Assembly: GCF_014649815.1 (NCBI RefSeq)
Contig: NZ_BMTT01000001.1
Span: 806,001-870,000 of the forward strand
Direction of reading: 5' to 3'
Length of the DNA: 64,000 nt
Origin: Streptomyces mutabilis
Lineage (GTDB): Bacteria > Actinomycetota > Actinomycetes > Streptomycetales > Streptomycetaceae
Made by a program: the position numbers and the translations under genes. Shown here in pieces: positions 37,075 to 47,247 of this stretch. Below the pieces are notes generated by a model that saw only the letters and a list, made by a program, of their open reading frames with translations, searched no databases and was not told where the DNA came from. Every line of letters begins with the position of its first letter. The first letter of the stretch is position 1.

Positions 37075-38871
37075 TCACTTCATGCGGGTGGCCCACTCCT
37101 GCACCTTGGCGATGCGCTCGCGCAGCTGCCCGGCGGTGGCCTCCGCGCTGGGCGGGCCGCCGCAGACGCGGCGCAATTCGGTGTGGATCACGCCGTGCGG
37201 TTTGCCGCTCTGGTGGACGTAGGCGCCGACCATGGTGTTGAGCTGCTTGCGCAGCTCCATCAGCTCCTTGTGGGAGACGACCGGCCGCCGCTCGGCGGGC
37301 AGTTCGAGCAGGTCGGCCTCGTCGTCGGGCTTCTTGCGGCTGTGCGCGATCTGCCGGGCCTGCCGCTTCTGGAGCAGCAGCTGCACCTGGTCGGGCTCCA
37401 GCAGCCCCGGGATGCCGAGGTAGTCCTGCTCCTCCTCGCTGCCCGGGTGGGCCTGCATGCCGAACTCGGCGCCGTTGTACATGACCCGGTCGAACGTGGC
37501 CTCGGACTCCAGCGCCTCGAAGGCGAACTGCTCCTGCTCGCCGGTGTCCTCGTCCTGCTCCCGGTTCGCCTCGTCCATCTCCTTCTCGGACTCGGCGTAG
37601 GGGTCCTCCTCGCCCTCCTTCTTGGGCTTGTCGAGGACGTGGTCGCGCTCGCGCTCCATCTCGTTGGCGAAGGTGAGCAGGTCGGGCACGGTCGGCAGGA
37701 ACACGGACGCGGTCTCGCCGCGCCGCCTGGACCGTACGAAGCGGCCGACGGCCTGGGCGAAGAAGAGGGGGGTGGAGATGGTGGTGGCGTACACCCCGAC
37801 CGCCAGGCGCGGCACGTCGACGCCCTCGGACACCATGCGCACGGCGACCATCCAGCGGTCGGTGCTCTGACTGAACGTGTCGATGTTCTTGGAGGCGCCG
37901 ACGTCGTCGGAGAGGACGACGGTGGCCTTGCTGCCGGTGATCTCGCGGATCAGCTTGGCGTAGGCGCGGGCGGAGTCCTGGTCGGCGGCGATGACGAGGG
38001 CGCCGGCGTCCGGGATGGCCTTGCGGACCTCGGTCAGCCGCTGGTCGGCGGCGCGCAGCACGGCGGGCATCCACTCGCCGCGCGGGTCGAGCGCGGTGCG
38101 CCAGGCCTGGCTGACGGCGTCCTTGGTCATGGGCTCGCCGAGCCGGGCCGCGATCTCGTCACCGGCCTTGGTGCGCCAGCGCATGTTGCCGCTGTAGCTC
38201 ATGAAGATCACGGGACGGACGACTCCGTCGGCGAGCGCGGAACCGTAGCCGTAGGTGTAGTCGGCGGCGGAGCGGCGGATGCCGTCGTTGCCCTCCTCGT
38301 ACGTGACGAAGGGGATCGGGTTGGTGTCCGAGCGGAACGGCGTACCGGTCAGCGCGAGCCGGCGGGTGGCCGGCTCGAACGCCTCCAGGCAGGCCTCGCC
38401 CCAGGACTTGGAGTCACCGGCGTGGTGGATCTCGTCGAGGATGACGAGGGTCTTGCGCTGCTCGGAGCGGTTGCGGTGCAGCATCGGGCGCACGCCGACG
38501 CCGGCGTAGGTGATGGCGATGCCGTGGTACTCGCGGCTGAGCGGGCCGGCGCTGTACTCGGGGTCGAGTTTGATCCCGATCCGGGCGGCGGCCTCGGCCC
38601 ACTGCTTCTTGAGGTGCTCGGTGGGCGCGACGACGGTCACCTGCTGCACGACGTGGTGGTGCAGCAGCCAGGACGCCAGCGTCAGCGCGAAGGTGGTCTT
38701 GCCGGCGCCGGGGGTGGCGACCGCGAGGAAGTCCCGGGGCTGCTCCTGGAGGTACTTCTCCATCGCCCCCTGCTGCCAGGCCCGCAGCTTGCTGGCGGTG
38801 CCCCACGGGGCACGGCCGGGGAAGGCCGGGGAGAGGTGGTGCGAGGTGCTGGAGCTGGCGGTGGTAGTCAC
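37075..38871 (-). CDS. DEAD/DEAH-box helicase
   Basis: A 598-residue SF2 helicase. Motif I ATPGAGKTTFA near residue 52, motif II LDEIHHAGD near 145, motif III LTGTPFR, and C-terminal motif V-VI region VSEGVDVPRLAVGVYATT and QAVGRFVRSR. The last 150 residues form an acidic, charged region (EANREQDEDTGEQEQ) and a possible coiled coil. Start GTG 38871 follows GGAGA. Domain order fits a nucleic-acid helicase/nuclease subfamily; exact role unknown. Confidence 0.9.
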   Translation of the reverse strand: MTTTASSSTSHHLSPAFPGRAPWGTASKLRAWQQGAMEKYLQEQPRDFLAVATPGAGKTTFALTLASWLLHHHVVQQVTVVAPTEHLKKQWAEAAARIGIKLDPEYSAGPLSREYHGIAITYAGVGVRPMLHRNRSEQRKTLVILDEIHHAGDSKSWGEACLEAFEPATRRLALTGTPFRSDTNPIPFVTYEEGNDGIRRSAADYTYGYGSALADGVVRPVIFMSYSGNMRWRTKAGDEIAARLGEPMTKDAVSQAWRTALDPRGEWMPAVLRAADQRLTEVRKAIPDAGALVIAADQDSARAYAKLIREITGSKATVVLSDDVGASKNIDTFSQSTDRWMVAVRMVSEGVDVPRLAVGVYATTISTPLFFAQAVGRFVRSRRRGETASVFLPTVPDLLTFANEMERERDHVLDKPKKEGEEDPYAESEKEMDEANREQDEDTGEQEQFAFEALESEATFDRVMYNGAEFGMQAHPGSEEEQDYLGIPGLLEPDQVQLLLQKRQARQIAHSRKKPDDEADLLELPAERRPVVSHKELMELRKQLNTMVGAYVHQSGKPHGVIHTELRRVCGGPPSAEATAGQLRERIAKVQEWATRMK

Positions 38872-39023
38872 GGTCTCCGAAAGGGGTAGAACGGCTCGGC
38901 CACGTATGACAACCGGGCCACCCTACCGGCGGCCCGGCGCGGTCGACGCGCACACCGGGGCGGGTCACCCCCGGGTGGGACGGACGTCACAGCCGTCGCG
39001 GCGGTCCCGTGCCCCTCGGCGGT

Positions 39024-40469
39024 TCACCGCTGACGCAGCCGCGTCGTCACCCACGCCCCCACCAGCGCCACCCCCGCCATCGGCAGGAACACCGCGGCGA
39101 ACGCGGCCGGGTGGGAGCCGGTCGCCTCGGTCGCCGCGTGGCTGACCGTGCCGCCGCCGAGGGCGGCGAAGGCCGCTCCCCCGGCCGACAGCAGGACCAC
39201 GTTCGAGAGGCCGTCGGAGATCTGGAGGGCGGCGGAGTTGGTGCCGGCCTCCTCGGGGGCGGAGAGCTTGAGCAGGAGCACGCTGGTGGAAGAGATCACC
39301 AGGCCCATGCCGAAGCAGCCGAAGCCCCAGGCGACGGCCACCGTCCAGGCGGGGACGGCGTCGATCAGCACGCTCGGTGCCGTGGCGATGGCCGCGGCCA
39401 CCAGGATCATGCCGAGGGTCATCAGGCGCTCACGGTGGGGTTCGAGGCGTGCGCGGGACTGGATCCAGGAGCCCGCGGCCCAGGTCGCACCGCCCGCGGC
39501 CAGCGAAAGACCGGCCAGCGTGGGGCTGAGACCGCGCTGGGTGACCAGCATCAGCGGCACGAAGGACTCGGCGGCGACGAAGGAACCGGCGGCGACACCG
39601 CGCAGCAGGACGACGGAGGGCAGGCCGCGCACCGCCCGGTAGGTGCCGCGCGGCAGCAGCCCGAGGACCGCCGGCACGAGCAGCGCCACGCCCACCGCGC
39701 CGGGCAACAGGGAGGCCCAGCGAAGGTCCTGGGCGGCGTACTGGAGCAGACCGGCGCCCAGTGAGATGGCGAGGGCGAGGCGGATGCGGCGGCGGTCGGA
39801 GGAAGCCGGCGCAGCCGCCCCGCCCACCGGGCCGGCGGCGCGGCTGCGAATCTGCGGCAGCGCGAGGGCCAGGGGGATCACGACCAGCACCGGGATGCCG
39901 ACGAACACCCAGCGCCAGCCCAGGTGCTCGGTCACCGCGCCGGACGCCAGCGGGCCGACGATCGACGGGACGACCCAGCCCGCCGCGAACGCCGCCATGA
40001 TCGCGGGCCGCAGCCGCTCGGGGTAGGCCCGCCCGACGACGACGTACAGCGCGACGATCACCAGTCCGCCGCCGAGTCCCTGCACGGCCCGGCCGACGAT
40101 GAACAGCCACATCGCCCCGGCCGTCCCGGACAGCACCAGTCCCACCGCGAAGGCCGCGATCCCGCTCGTCAGGGGCGCCAGCGGCCCCCGCCGGTCCGAC
40201 CACTGCCCCGAGAGCACCATCCCGAACAGGCTGGTCGTGAAGTACCCGGAGAACGCGAACGCGTAGAGCGACACCCCGTCCAGCTCCCGCGCCGCCACCG
40301 GCATCGCCGTCCCCACCGCGGTCGCCTCGAAGGCGATCAGCACGACGACGGAGACGATGCCGACGCTCAGGGCGCGGTAGGTGCGACTGAGCACGGTGTC
40401 GACGGGCGGCGTGGGGCCGACGGGGGCGGGGACGGCGACGTCGGTGTCGCGGGGCTCAGGGACGGTCAT
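39024..40469 (-). CDS. Major facilitator superfamily transporter
   Basis: A 481-residue transporter with fourteen or so hydrophobic helices, typical of DHA2-like drug exporters. Motif A-like GQWSDRRGPLAPL follows helix 2 and RAVQGLGGGLVIVAL lies in helix 4. Start ATG 40469 has TACGCT seven bases upstream and no Shine-Dalgarno, predicting leaderless mRNA. Substrate unknown. Confidence 0.9.
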   Translation of the reverse strand: MTVPEPRDTDVAVPAPVGPTPPVDTVLSRTYRALSVGIVSVVVLIAFEATAVGTAMPVAARELDGVSLYAFAFSGYFTTSLFGMVLSGQWSDRRGPLAPLTSGIAAFAVGLVLSGTAGAMWLFIVGRAVQGLGGGLVIVALYVVVGRAYPERLRPAIMAAFAAGWVVPSIVGPLASGAVTEHLGWRWVFVGIPVLVVIPLALALPQIRSRAAGPVGGAAAPASSDRRRIRLALAISLGAGLLQYAAQDLRWASLLPGAVGVALLVPAVLGLLPRGTYRAVRGLPSVVLLRGVAAGSFVAAESFVPLMLVTQRGLSPTLAGLSLAAGGATWAAGSWIQSRARLEPHRERLMTLGMILVAAAIATAPSVLIDAVPAWTVAVAWGFGCFGMGLVISSTSVLLLKLSAPEEAGTNSAALQISDGLSNVVLLSAGGAAFAALGGGTVSHAATEATGSHPAAFAAVFLPMAGVALVGAWVTTRLRQR

Positions 40470-40476
40470 GGTCGTC

Positions 40477-40482
40477 AGCGTA
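40477..40482 (-). promoter_or_regulatory. Predicted -10 box (TACGCT) of the leaderless MFS gene
   Basis: TACGCT ends 7 nt before the MFS ATG on the minus strand, without a ribosome site. Confidence 0.5.
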
Positions 40483-40663
40483 AGGGCCGAAGCACGCTTT
40501 GACCCCTGTCGGGAGGCGGTACGGGACCGGGACCTTGGTCGTACGACTCCCGTCGCCCAGGTGCCTTCATGAACGGTGTGTGGCAGTCGTGTTGCGGGAC
40601 CTCCGGATGCCTTGAGCCCTTCCCTCGCCCCGGCCTACGGTCGGGTCACCGCGTCAGTGACAC

Positions 40664-40734
40664 GGCCTGTGCCCGAGTGGCCCAGGGGCTCGCCTGCAAA
40701 GCGGGTTACGCGGGTTCGAATCCCGCCACGGCCT
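40664..40734 (+). tRNA. tRNA-Cys (anticodon GCA) with an irregular acceptor stem
   Basis: The anticodon arm CTCGC-CTGCAAA-GCGGG (GCA), D-loop AGTGGCCCA and T-arm GCGGG-TTCGAAT-CCCGC are good. The 3' acceptor strand CACGGCC should pair with GGCCGTG, but the 5' strand reads GGCC-TGTG. Adding one G after GGCC restores the 7-bp stem and the T8-G9 linker, so one base appears to be missing. CCA is not encoded. Confidence 0.78.
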
Positions 40735-41257
40735 CCGATGCGCCCGCGCGGCGCAGCAGCCAGAGCGTGAAGACGAGGGTCGAGACGTCCGGGGTGAGCG
40801 GGCGCAGGCTCGCGTCGGACGGGTGCCAGGTCAGGACCGTGCCCGTCAGGCCGTCCACGACCACGTCGCTGCCGTCGGGCAGGCGGCCCAACCTGACGAG
40901 GTGGTCGCCCGCCTCCTCCGGGGCCCCGTCGCCGTAGTGCTCCGCCAGGGTCGGCAGCGGCATCCCGTCGTCGTCCGCGTCGAGGGGGAACCCGTGCTCC
41001 GGCAGGCCGGTCTCGCGCAGGAAGCGGCGGGTGGGCTCGTGGGTGAGGGCCGGCGGGAAGTCGATGTCCTCGAAGCGGGCCACGCGTCCCCGGCCGAACT
41101 CGCCCACCAGGAAGCGGTACGACAGGTCCAGGGCCAGGCCGGACGCCGTGCGGCGGCCCGCCGACAGCAGGAGGCAGCCGATCACCGCCGCCGACGTCCA
41201 GAACAGCGGCACGCGCGCCGGTGTCCGCGTCGACGTGTCCGTCGTGACCTCGTGCAT
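40706..41257 (-). CDS. SUKH-like protein with an N-terminal hydrophobic segment
   Basis: A 183-residue protein. An N-terminal segment (PLFWTSAAVIGCLLLSAG) is followed by a domain containing RRFLRETGLPEHGFPLDADD and LVRLGRLPDGSDVVVDGLTGTVLTWHP, which I read as SUKH-4-like (immunity superfamily), moderate confidence. The last nine codons run antisense through the tRNA-Cys gene and end at TAA in its variable loop, so the C terminus (AVAGFEPA) is a by-product of the tRNA sequence. No toxin gene is adjacent. Confidence 0.65.
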   Translation of the reverse strand: MHEVTTDTSTRTPARVPLFWTSAAVIGCLLLSAGRRTASGLALDLSYRFLVGEFGRGRVARFEDIDFPPALTHEPTRRFLRETGLPEHGFPLDADDDGMPLPTLAEHYGDGAPEEAGDHLVRLGRLPDGSDVVVDGLTGTVLTWHPSDASLRPLTPDVSTLVFTLWLLRRAGASEAVAGFEPA

Positions 41258-41427
41258 CGTCTCCCCCGAGTGTGCGTGAGCGCGTTGTGAGCGGTGGGAG
41301 CGTCGGCCGACCCCACTGCTTCACAGCCTAGGGGCGACCACTGACAATGCCCCGGCACACCGGACGCGCCCGTCCCTGTACAGGACGCCTCCCGCACCCG
41401 GCGCGTTGCCTCACGCGCGCGGGCGGC

Positions 41428-43746
41428 TCAGTTCCCCGTCACCACCGCGGCCTGCGGCCGGATCGGAAGGCGGTTCACCGGGCGGCCGGTGGCGGCGCGT
41501 ACGGCGGAGGCGACGGCCGCCGGGGAGGCCACCACCGGTACCGCGCTGACCGCCTTCGCACCGAAGGGGGCGACGACGTCCCGCTCCTCGACGAGCTTCA
41601 CGATCCGGATGTCGGGGGCGTCCAGCGCGGTCGGCAGGGCGTAACCGGTCAGGTCGGGGTGGCGGATCAGGCCTCGCGGGGTGCGGAGGTTCTCCGTGAG
41701 CGCGATACCGACGCCCTGGGTGACGCCCGCCTCGATCCGGGCGGTGAGCTGGGCCGGGTTCAGGACCCGGCCGACGTCCTGGGCGACGGCCAGCTCCACG
41801 ACGCGCACCGAGCCGATCTCGATGTCGACGTCGACCACCGCGCGGATCGCGCAGAAGGCCATGCCGACGAAGGCGTCGCCCTGGCCGGTCTCGTCCAGGG
41901 GCTCGGTCGGGTGCGGGCGGCATTGGGCGGTGGCCCACAGTTCCTTGCCGTCCAGCGCCTCGGCGACGGTGGTCGACAGCACGCCGTCGTACGAGGTGAT
42001 CTTGCCGTCGGCGATCTGGAGCAGCTCGGTGGACATCCCGAACTGGTGCGCCAGTGGCTGGAGGAGCTGGGTGCGCACCATCTTGGCCGCCCGTTCCACC
42101 GCGCCGCCCGACACCCAGGTGTGGCGTCCGCGGCAGCCCGCGCCGGCCGGGGGCTGGTCGGTGTCGACGGGCGCCACGTGCACCTCGTCGACGCCCAGCG
42201 TCTCCTGCACGATCTGCCGGGCGAGCGTGGTGAAGCCCTGGCCGGTCTCGACGGCCGCGCACAGCACCGTCGCCACGCCGTCCTGGACCTTCACGGTGGC
42301 CGTGGAGACCTCGTCCGCGCCCTCCGCGCCGAGCAGGTGCACCATGCCGATGCCGTAGCCGACGCCCCGGCGCACCGCGCCCGGTTCGCCCGCGCCCTCG
42401 GGGCCGCCGGGCAGCAGCCACTCGTCCTCGGGGGTGTCCTTGGGGAGGGCGGGAAGCGGGAAGTCCCGGACCGCCTGGAGGAGTTCGGCGACGGGGGCCG
42501 GGCAGGTGACCGTCTGACCGGTGGGCAGGACGTCGCCGGTGGCCAGGACGTTGCGCAGCCGCACCTCGGCCGGGTCCAGGCCGAGCTTCTTGGCGATCTT
42601 GTCCATCTGCGCCTCGTAGGCGGCACAGACCTGCATGGCGCCCTCGCCGCGGACGTGGCCGGAGGGCGGGTTGTTGGTGCGGACCGCCCACCCCTCGATG
42701 AAGGCGTTCGGGACGACGTACGGGCCGCAGGCGAAGGCGACCGCGGCGGCCAGCGCGTCGGAGGAGGTGTCGGCGTAGGCGCCCGCGTCGAGCAGGATCT
42801 GCGCCTCGACCTTCACCACCCGGCCTCCGGCGTCCGCGTGGTGGCGGTAGCGCAGGAGGGTGGGGTGGCGGTGGACGTGGCCGAGGAAGGACTCCTCACG
42901 CGTGGCGGTCAGTTTCACCGGGCAGCCGGTCTTCAGCGCGAGCAGGCCGAGCGGCAGCTGGAAGCCCTGGTCCTCGCGGTCGGCGGTGGCGCCGGGCACC
43001 CCGGTGACGACGACCTTCACCTGCTCGGGTGACAGGCCGTAGCAGTCGGCGGCCGTGTCGCGGTCGCCGTGCGGGTCGGTGGAGGCCAGGTACAGCTCCA
43101 CGCCACCGTCCGGGCGCGGTACGGCCAGTCCCGCCTCGGCCCCTATGGGCGCCGGGTCCTGGCGGCCGATGCGGTACAGGCCCTCGACGACGACCTCGCC
43201 GGCCGCCTCCGGGTCTCCGTGCCGCAGCGGGATGTGCCGGATCAGGTTGCCGTCGGGGTGCAGGGGCTCGGCCTCGAAGGCCTGCTCCGGGTCGGTGACC
43301 GGGTGGAGCACCTCGTACTCGACGATGACGGCGGCGGCGGCCATCCGCGCGGTGTCCGGGTGGTCGGCGGCGACGGCGGCGATGGGCTCGCCGTGGTGGC
43401 GCACGACGTCGGAGGCGAACACCGGGCGGTCGGCGCGGGAGCCGCGTCCGTGCAGGGGGGCGCCGGGCACGTCCTCGTGCGTGACGACCGCCCGCACGCC
43501 GGGCATCTCGCGCGCGTGGGTGGTGTCGATGGACACGATGCGCGCGTGCGCGTGCGGTGAGCGCAGGACGGCCGCCCACAGCAGGCCCTCGGCCCACAGG
43601 TCGGCGGCGTACGGGAAGGTGCCCTCGGTCTTGGCGCGGGCGTCGGCGGGCGGCAGGGACGCGCCGAGGCCGTGCGGGATCGGCTCGGGGGCGGGAGCCG
43701 TCTCCGTGGCTCCCGTGGCCTCCGCAGTCGCGGCGTCGTTGCTCAC
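41428..43746 (-). CDS. Molybdenum hydroxylase large subunit (xanthine dehydrogenase type)
   Basis: A 772-residue molybdopterin-binding subunit of the xanthine dehydrogenase/CO dehydrogenase/aldehyde oxidase family. Visible signatures: [52 protein letters not shown] near residue 365, and [20 protein letters not shown]. The substrate pocket cannot be assigned reliably; xanthine/hypoxanthine is the family default. Start GTG 43746 overlaps the stop of the FeS subunit (GTGA). Confidence 0.92.
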   Translation of the reverse strand: MSNDAATAEATGATETAPAPEPIPHGLGASLPPADARAKTEGTFPYAADLWAEGLLWAAVLRSPHAHARIVSIDTTHAREMPGVRAVVTHEDVPGAPLHGRGSRADRPVFASDVVRHHGEPIAAVAADHPDTARMAAAAVIVEYEVLHPVTDPEQAFEAEPLHPDGNLIRHIPLRHGDPEAAGEVVVEGLYRIGRQDPAPIGAEAGLAVPRPDGGVELYLASTDPHGDRDTAADCYGLSPEQVKVVVTGVPGATADREDQGFQLPLGLLALKTGCPVKLTATREESFLGHVHRHPTLLRYRHHADAGGRVVKVEAQILLDAGAYADTSSDALAAAVAFACGPYVVPNAFIEGWAVRTNNPPSGHVRGEGAMQVCAAYEAQMDKIAKKLGLDPAEVRLRNVLATGDVLPTGQTVTCPAPVAELLQAVRDFPLPALPKDTPEDEWLLPGGPEGAGEPGAVRRGVGYGIGMVHLLGAEGADEVSTATVKVQDGVATVLCAAVETGQGFTTLARQIVQETLGVDEVHVAPVDTDQPPAGAGCRGRHTWVSGGAVERAAKMVRTQLLQPLAHQFGMSTELLQIADGKITSYDGVLSTTVAEALDGKELWATAQCRPHPTEPLDETGQGDAFVGMAFCAIRAVVDVDIEIGSVRVVELAVAQDVGRVLNPAQLTARIEAGVTQGVGIALTENLRTPRGLIRHPDLTGYALPTALDAPDIRIVKLVEERDVVAPFGAKAVSAVPVVASPAAVASAVRAATGRPVNRLPIRPQAAVVTGN

Positions 43747-46085
43747 GCGTGGCCTCCGTCCTGGCCGTGGGGCTGGTCGCCGTAGGGCTGGTCGTGCGGT
43801 TCCCAGGGCTGCGGCGCGGGTGCGTCGGGGGTCCCCGGCGGGGCGTGGGACTCGAAGGCCGACGGGTTGACGCCGCCGGCGCCCGGACCTGCCTGGTGCG
43901 GGATACGGGGTTCCTCGGCGTTCGTCTCGGGCGTCTCGGCGCCGGCGTGTGCCTCACGCTCGGCGACGACCTCCTTGACCGCCTCCAGGACGCCCCGGTA
44001 GCCGGAGCAGCGGCACAGGTTGCCGCACAGCGCCTGCCGGGTTTCCAGCTCGGTCGGCGCCGGGTTGCCCTCCAGGAGGTTGTGCACGGTCATCGCCATG
44101 CCGGGCACGCAGAAGCCGCACTGCACCGCGCCCCGCCGGGCCAGGGCCCGCTGCACGTCCGACGGCCGCCCGTCGGCGGCGAGGCCCTCGACCGTGCGCA
44201 CCTCGCTGCCGGCCGCGGTGACGGCCGGTACCAGGCAGGAGGCGACCAGGCGTCCGTCGACCTGCACGTTGCAGGCGCCGCACTCGCCCTGCGAACAGCC
44301 GTCCTTGGCACCCGCGAGGCCGAGCCGCTCGCGCAGCACGTACAGCAGGGACTCGCCGATCCAGGCGTCGGTGACGGGCCGGTCGGCGCCGTTGACGCGC
44401 AGGACGTACGAGGCGAGGGGGTGCTCCTCGTGAGCACCGGAGGGGGCTGTGGGGCCGGAGGGGTCGGCGGGGGGCTGCTCCTGGCCGGCGGGGAGCTGCT
44501 CCTGGCCGGCGGGGAGCTGCTCCTGGCCGGCGGGGGGCTCCTCCTGGCCGGCGGCCGTCGCGTCGACCGAGGCGGTCGGGTCGGCCGGATCGGTGTTTTG
44601 GATCGCCGGGTCCGTGCTCTGGATCGCCGGGTCGGTGCTCGGGTCGGCCGGGTCGGCGTGGTGGTCGTCGCCGGGTTCCGTCTCCGGGTCCCGCTCAGCC
44701 GCGGGCTCGGGCTCCGGCTCGGGCTCGGGCTCGGCCTCCGGCTCGGGCTCGGCCTCCGGCTCCGGCTCGGGCTCCGGCTCCGCCTCCGGCTCGCGGACGT
44801 TCGCGGGTTCCCGCGCGGACTCCGGTTCCCCCGCGGTTTCCGGCTCCGCCCCGGCTTCCGTGCCCTGTCCCGACCGGAGTTCCGGCTCCGGCCCGGACTC
44901 CGGTGCCTCCCGCCCGGACTCCGGCGCCTGCTCCCGCCCGGCGCCGGGCACGACGCCCCCCGAAGGCGCGTCAGCGTCCTCCCGCGCCGCTTCCGGGCCA
45001 GGAGTGCCGCCCGTGCCCGGGGAACCCTCCACGGCGCCCACAGGGACCTCTCCGACCGCCCGGGAAGCGTCGGCGCCCGGGTGCTCGCCGGACTCGTGGA
45101 AATCACCGGCGCCGTAGAACTCCTCGGCGTCCCGGAACCCTCCGGACCCCTCGAACTCCCGCGCCCCCTCGAACTCCCCGGTCCCGCCGAACTCCCGCGC
45201 CCCGCCGAACTCCCCGGTCCCGCCGAACTCGTCCGCCGTCGCATCGGTCACCGTGTCGTCGGCCGCCGGTGCCCGGCGCGCGGCTTCCGGGACCGGTGCC
45301 GGCGCTCCCGGGTACAGGCCGGCCGTGTTGCCGGGCGCGGGCGGCGTGGTCCCGGCCGGCGGCTCCCCGGCGTCCGGCACGGCCTGCTCCGTGCGCTCGC
45401 CCCACGGCTGCCCGGCCGACTGGGTCGCCCAGGGCGCGGGGGCGCCACCGGGCAGGGTGGCCGGTGCGGTGCCGCCCCACTGCTCGGCCAGCGACGACTG
45501 GGTGAACTCGCCCGATTCCTCGGGCAGGTCGCCGTCGGCGACGGGGATGGACCACTGCCCGGTCACGTCGTGGCCGGGCGAGGTGCCGGACTCGGACGCC
45601 GTGTGATCCGCCGCCCCGGCGCCGCCCGCGGCCTCGGAGAAGTCCCACTGGCCCGTGGCCGCGGGCCGGTAGGCGAACCGGTCGCCGTACCCGGCGGTCG
45701 CGTCGTACGGTGCCGCCCCGCCGTAGGGGTCCTGCTGCGGGTACCCGGCGTACCCCTGCTGCGGGTCGGCGGGCTCGTGACCGGCGTCCGGGGTGTGCCA
45801 CTGCGTGCCGTCCACGGGTGCGGCCGGCATCGCCCAGGTGCCGGTGGCCGCCGGGTCGGTGCCGGCGGTGGTGGCGGGCGTCACCGTGATCTGCGGCGGC
45901 ACGTAGCCGTGCCCGGGCGCGGCGAGCGGGCTGTCGGAGGCCAGGAGGGCGTCGACGCCGCCCTCGGGAAGTTTCACGAAGGCGGTGGCGCCGTCGTCGT
46001 AGTCGCCCTGGGGCAGCGGGTCCCAACGTCCGCCGCTCGGGGGCGTGCCCTGTCCGTGCCGGTCGTCGTGCTGGTCGTCGGTCAC
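43743..46085 (-). CDS. 2Fe-2S subunit of the molybdenum hydroxylase with a ~550-residue low-complexity extension
   Basis: A 780-residue protein whose enzyme part is only residues 555-714. It holds plant-type cluster ligands in [12 protein letters not shown] and the second cluster in GFCVPGM and [12 protein letters not shown]. The 554-residue N-terminal extension is acidic, Gly/Pro/Glu-rich and largely disordered, with EP dipeptide runs, GQEQLPA repeats and [12 protein letters not shown] repeats; a 65-residue Pro/His-rich tail follows. Normal small subunits are about 160-200 residues. Start GTG 46085 with GGGAGGG, overlapping the FAD-subunit stop. Confidence 0.88.
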   Translation of the reverse strand: MTDDQHDDRHGQGTPPSGGRWDPLPQGDYDDGATAFVKLPEGGVDALLASDSPLAAPGHGYVPPQITVTPATTAGTDPAATGTWAMPAAPVDGTQWHTPDAGHEPADPQQGYAGYPQQDPYGGAAPYDATAGYGDRFAYRPAATGQWDFSEAAGGAGAADHTASESGTSPGHDVTGQWSIPVADGDLPEESGEFTQSSLAEQWGGTAPATLPGGAPAPWATQSAGQPWGERTEQAVPDAGEPPAGTTPPAPGNTAGLYPGAPAPVPEAARRAPAADDTVTDATADEFGGTGEFGGAREFGGTGEFEGAREFEGSGGFRDAEEFYGAGDFHESGEHPGADASRAVGEVPVGAVEGSPGTGGTPGPEAAREDADAPSGGVVPGAGREQAPESGREAPESGPEPELRSGQGTEAGAEPETAGEPESAREPANVREPEAEPEPEPEPEAEPEPEAEPEPEPEPEPAAERDPETEPGDDHHADPADPSTDPAIQSTDPAIQNTDPADPTASVDATAAGQEEPPAGQEQLPAGQEQLPAGQEQPPADPSGPTAPSGAHEEHPLASYVLRVNGADRPVTDAWIGESLLYVLRERLGLAGAKDGCSQGECGACNVQVDGRLVASCLVPAVTAAGSEVRTVEGLAADGRPSDVQRALARRGAVQCGFCVPGMAMTVHNLLEGNPAPTELETRQALCGNLCRCSGYRGVLEAVKEVVAEREAHAGAETPETNAEEPRIPHQAGPGAGGVNPSAFESHAPPGTPDAPAPQPWEPHDQPYGDQPHGQDGGHA
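44471..44556. repeat. 21-bp tandem repeats in the FeS-subunit extension
   Basis: About four units encoding GQEQLPA (first unit GQEEPPA-like) in the minus-strand gene. Synonymous sites are nearly identical, indicating recent expansion. Confidence 0.75.
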
Positions 46086-47002
46086 GACAGCGCCCTCCCC
46101 AGTGCTCGTCGGGCCAGCGCGGCGACGGTGCGCCGCAGGTGCAGTACGGCGGGCGGCAGCTGCGGTACGGAGCCGTCCTCCGCCGGGGCCGCTTCGGGGA
46201 TGCAGGCGGCGGCGACGTACTCGCCGAAGGCGTGCAGCGCCTCCGGGACGATCGCGCGGCCGTTGTCCCAGTCGATGAGCGAGGCCACCCACTGCTCGGC
46301 CTCCAGGGGCCGCAGCGGCATCGGCGCGATGGCTCCGACGGCGCACCGGACCCCGCGTCGGGCGGGGTCGAGGACGAGCGCGACGGAGGCCATCGCGCGC
46401 CCCGGACCGGTGCGGCCGGTCGCCTTCAGGAAGACCTGCGGGGCGTGCAGCAGCGGCACGCGCACGTAGCCGATGAGTTCGCCCGCGCGGAGCATCTCCA
46501 TGCCGGCCAGCAGGTGGGAGACCGGCATCTCGCGGCGGGCGCCGTCCGGGCCCGCGATGATCAGTGTCGCCTCCAGGGCGGCCAGCACCGGCAGCGCGTC
46601 GCCGGTGGGGGCGGCCGAGGCGATGTTGCCGCCCAGGGTGCCGGCGTTGCGGATCTGCGGCGGTCCGGCGGCGCGCGCGGCGGCGGCGAGCGCCGGGATG
46701 AGCGCGGCGAAGTCGGGGCGGCCCATGCGGGCGTGGGTGAGTCCCGCGCCGAGCAGGGCGTGGCCGTCCTGGTACTGCCAGCCGCGGATCTCGCTGATCC
46801 GGCCGAGGCCCACCAGCGCGGCGGGCCTGAGCTGACCGGAGTTGACCGCGGCCATCAGGTCGGTGCCGCCCGCGACCGGCACGGCGGCGGGTACGGCGGC
46901 CAGTGCCGCCACGGCCTCGTCCAGTGTTGTGGGCAGCGTGACGGCCTGCGCCGCCTGCGGTGCGTGCGTGGTCAAACCGACTGCCCCTTCCCGCTGTCCC
47001 AC
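46082..47002 (-). CDS. FAD-binding subunit of the molybdenum hydroxylase
   Basis: A 306-residue FAD subunit (CoxM/XdhB type). The FAD-binding motif [26 protein letters not shown] and [24 protein letters not shown] are diagnostic. Electrons pass from Mo to FeS to FAD. Its stop overlaps the FeS-subunit GTG. The frame starts at GTG 47002; a TTG at 46975 with AAGGGG upstream is an equally good start. Confidence 0.92.
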   Translation of the reverse strand: MGQREGAVGLTTHAPQAAQAVTLPTTLDEAVAALAAVPAAVPVAGGTDLMAAVNSGQLRPAALVGLGRISEIRGWQYQDGHALLGAGLTHARMGRPDFAALIPALAAAARAAGPPQIRNAGTLGGNIASAAPTGDALPVLAALEATLIIAGPDGARREMPVSHLLAGMEMLRAGELIGYVRVPLLHAPQVFLKATGRTGPGRAMASVALVLDPARRGVRCAVGAIAPMPLRPLEAEQWVASLIDWDNGRAIVPEALHAFGEYVAAACIPEAAPAEDGSVPQLPPAVLHLRRTVAALARRALGRALS

Positions 47003-47247
47003 CTGGTCCCGCCCATGTGGCCGTACCGTACGACCTCACAGGGCGGACGTGGCAACTCTGGCACATCTTCGCAGGGCCCGAACGCGGGGGTCCGCTAGGA
47101 GGCATTCGCCCGCCTCATTGGCGAGATGGGCCGTTTTCACACGTCTTCTCCGGACATCGTGCCGGTGTCGGAGCTGGGCGCGGTCGGCGTGACGTGCCGG
47201 GAGTTGCCACTCTTCGGTGACGTTTCGGGACTCCTTCCGGTGTTTCC

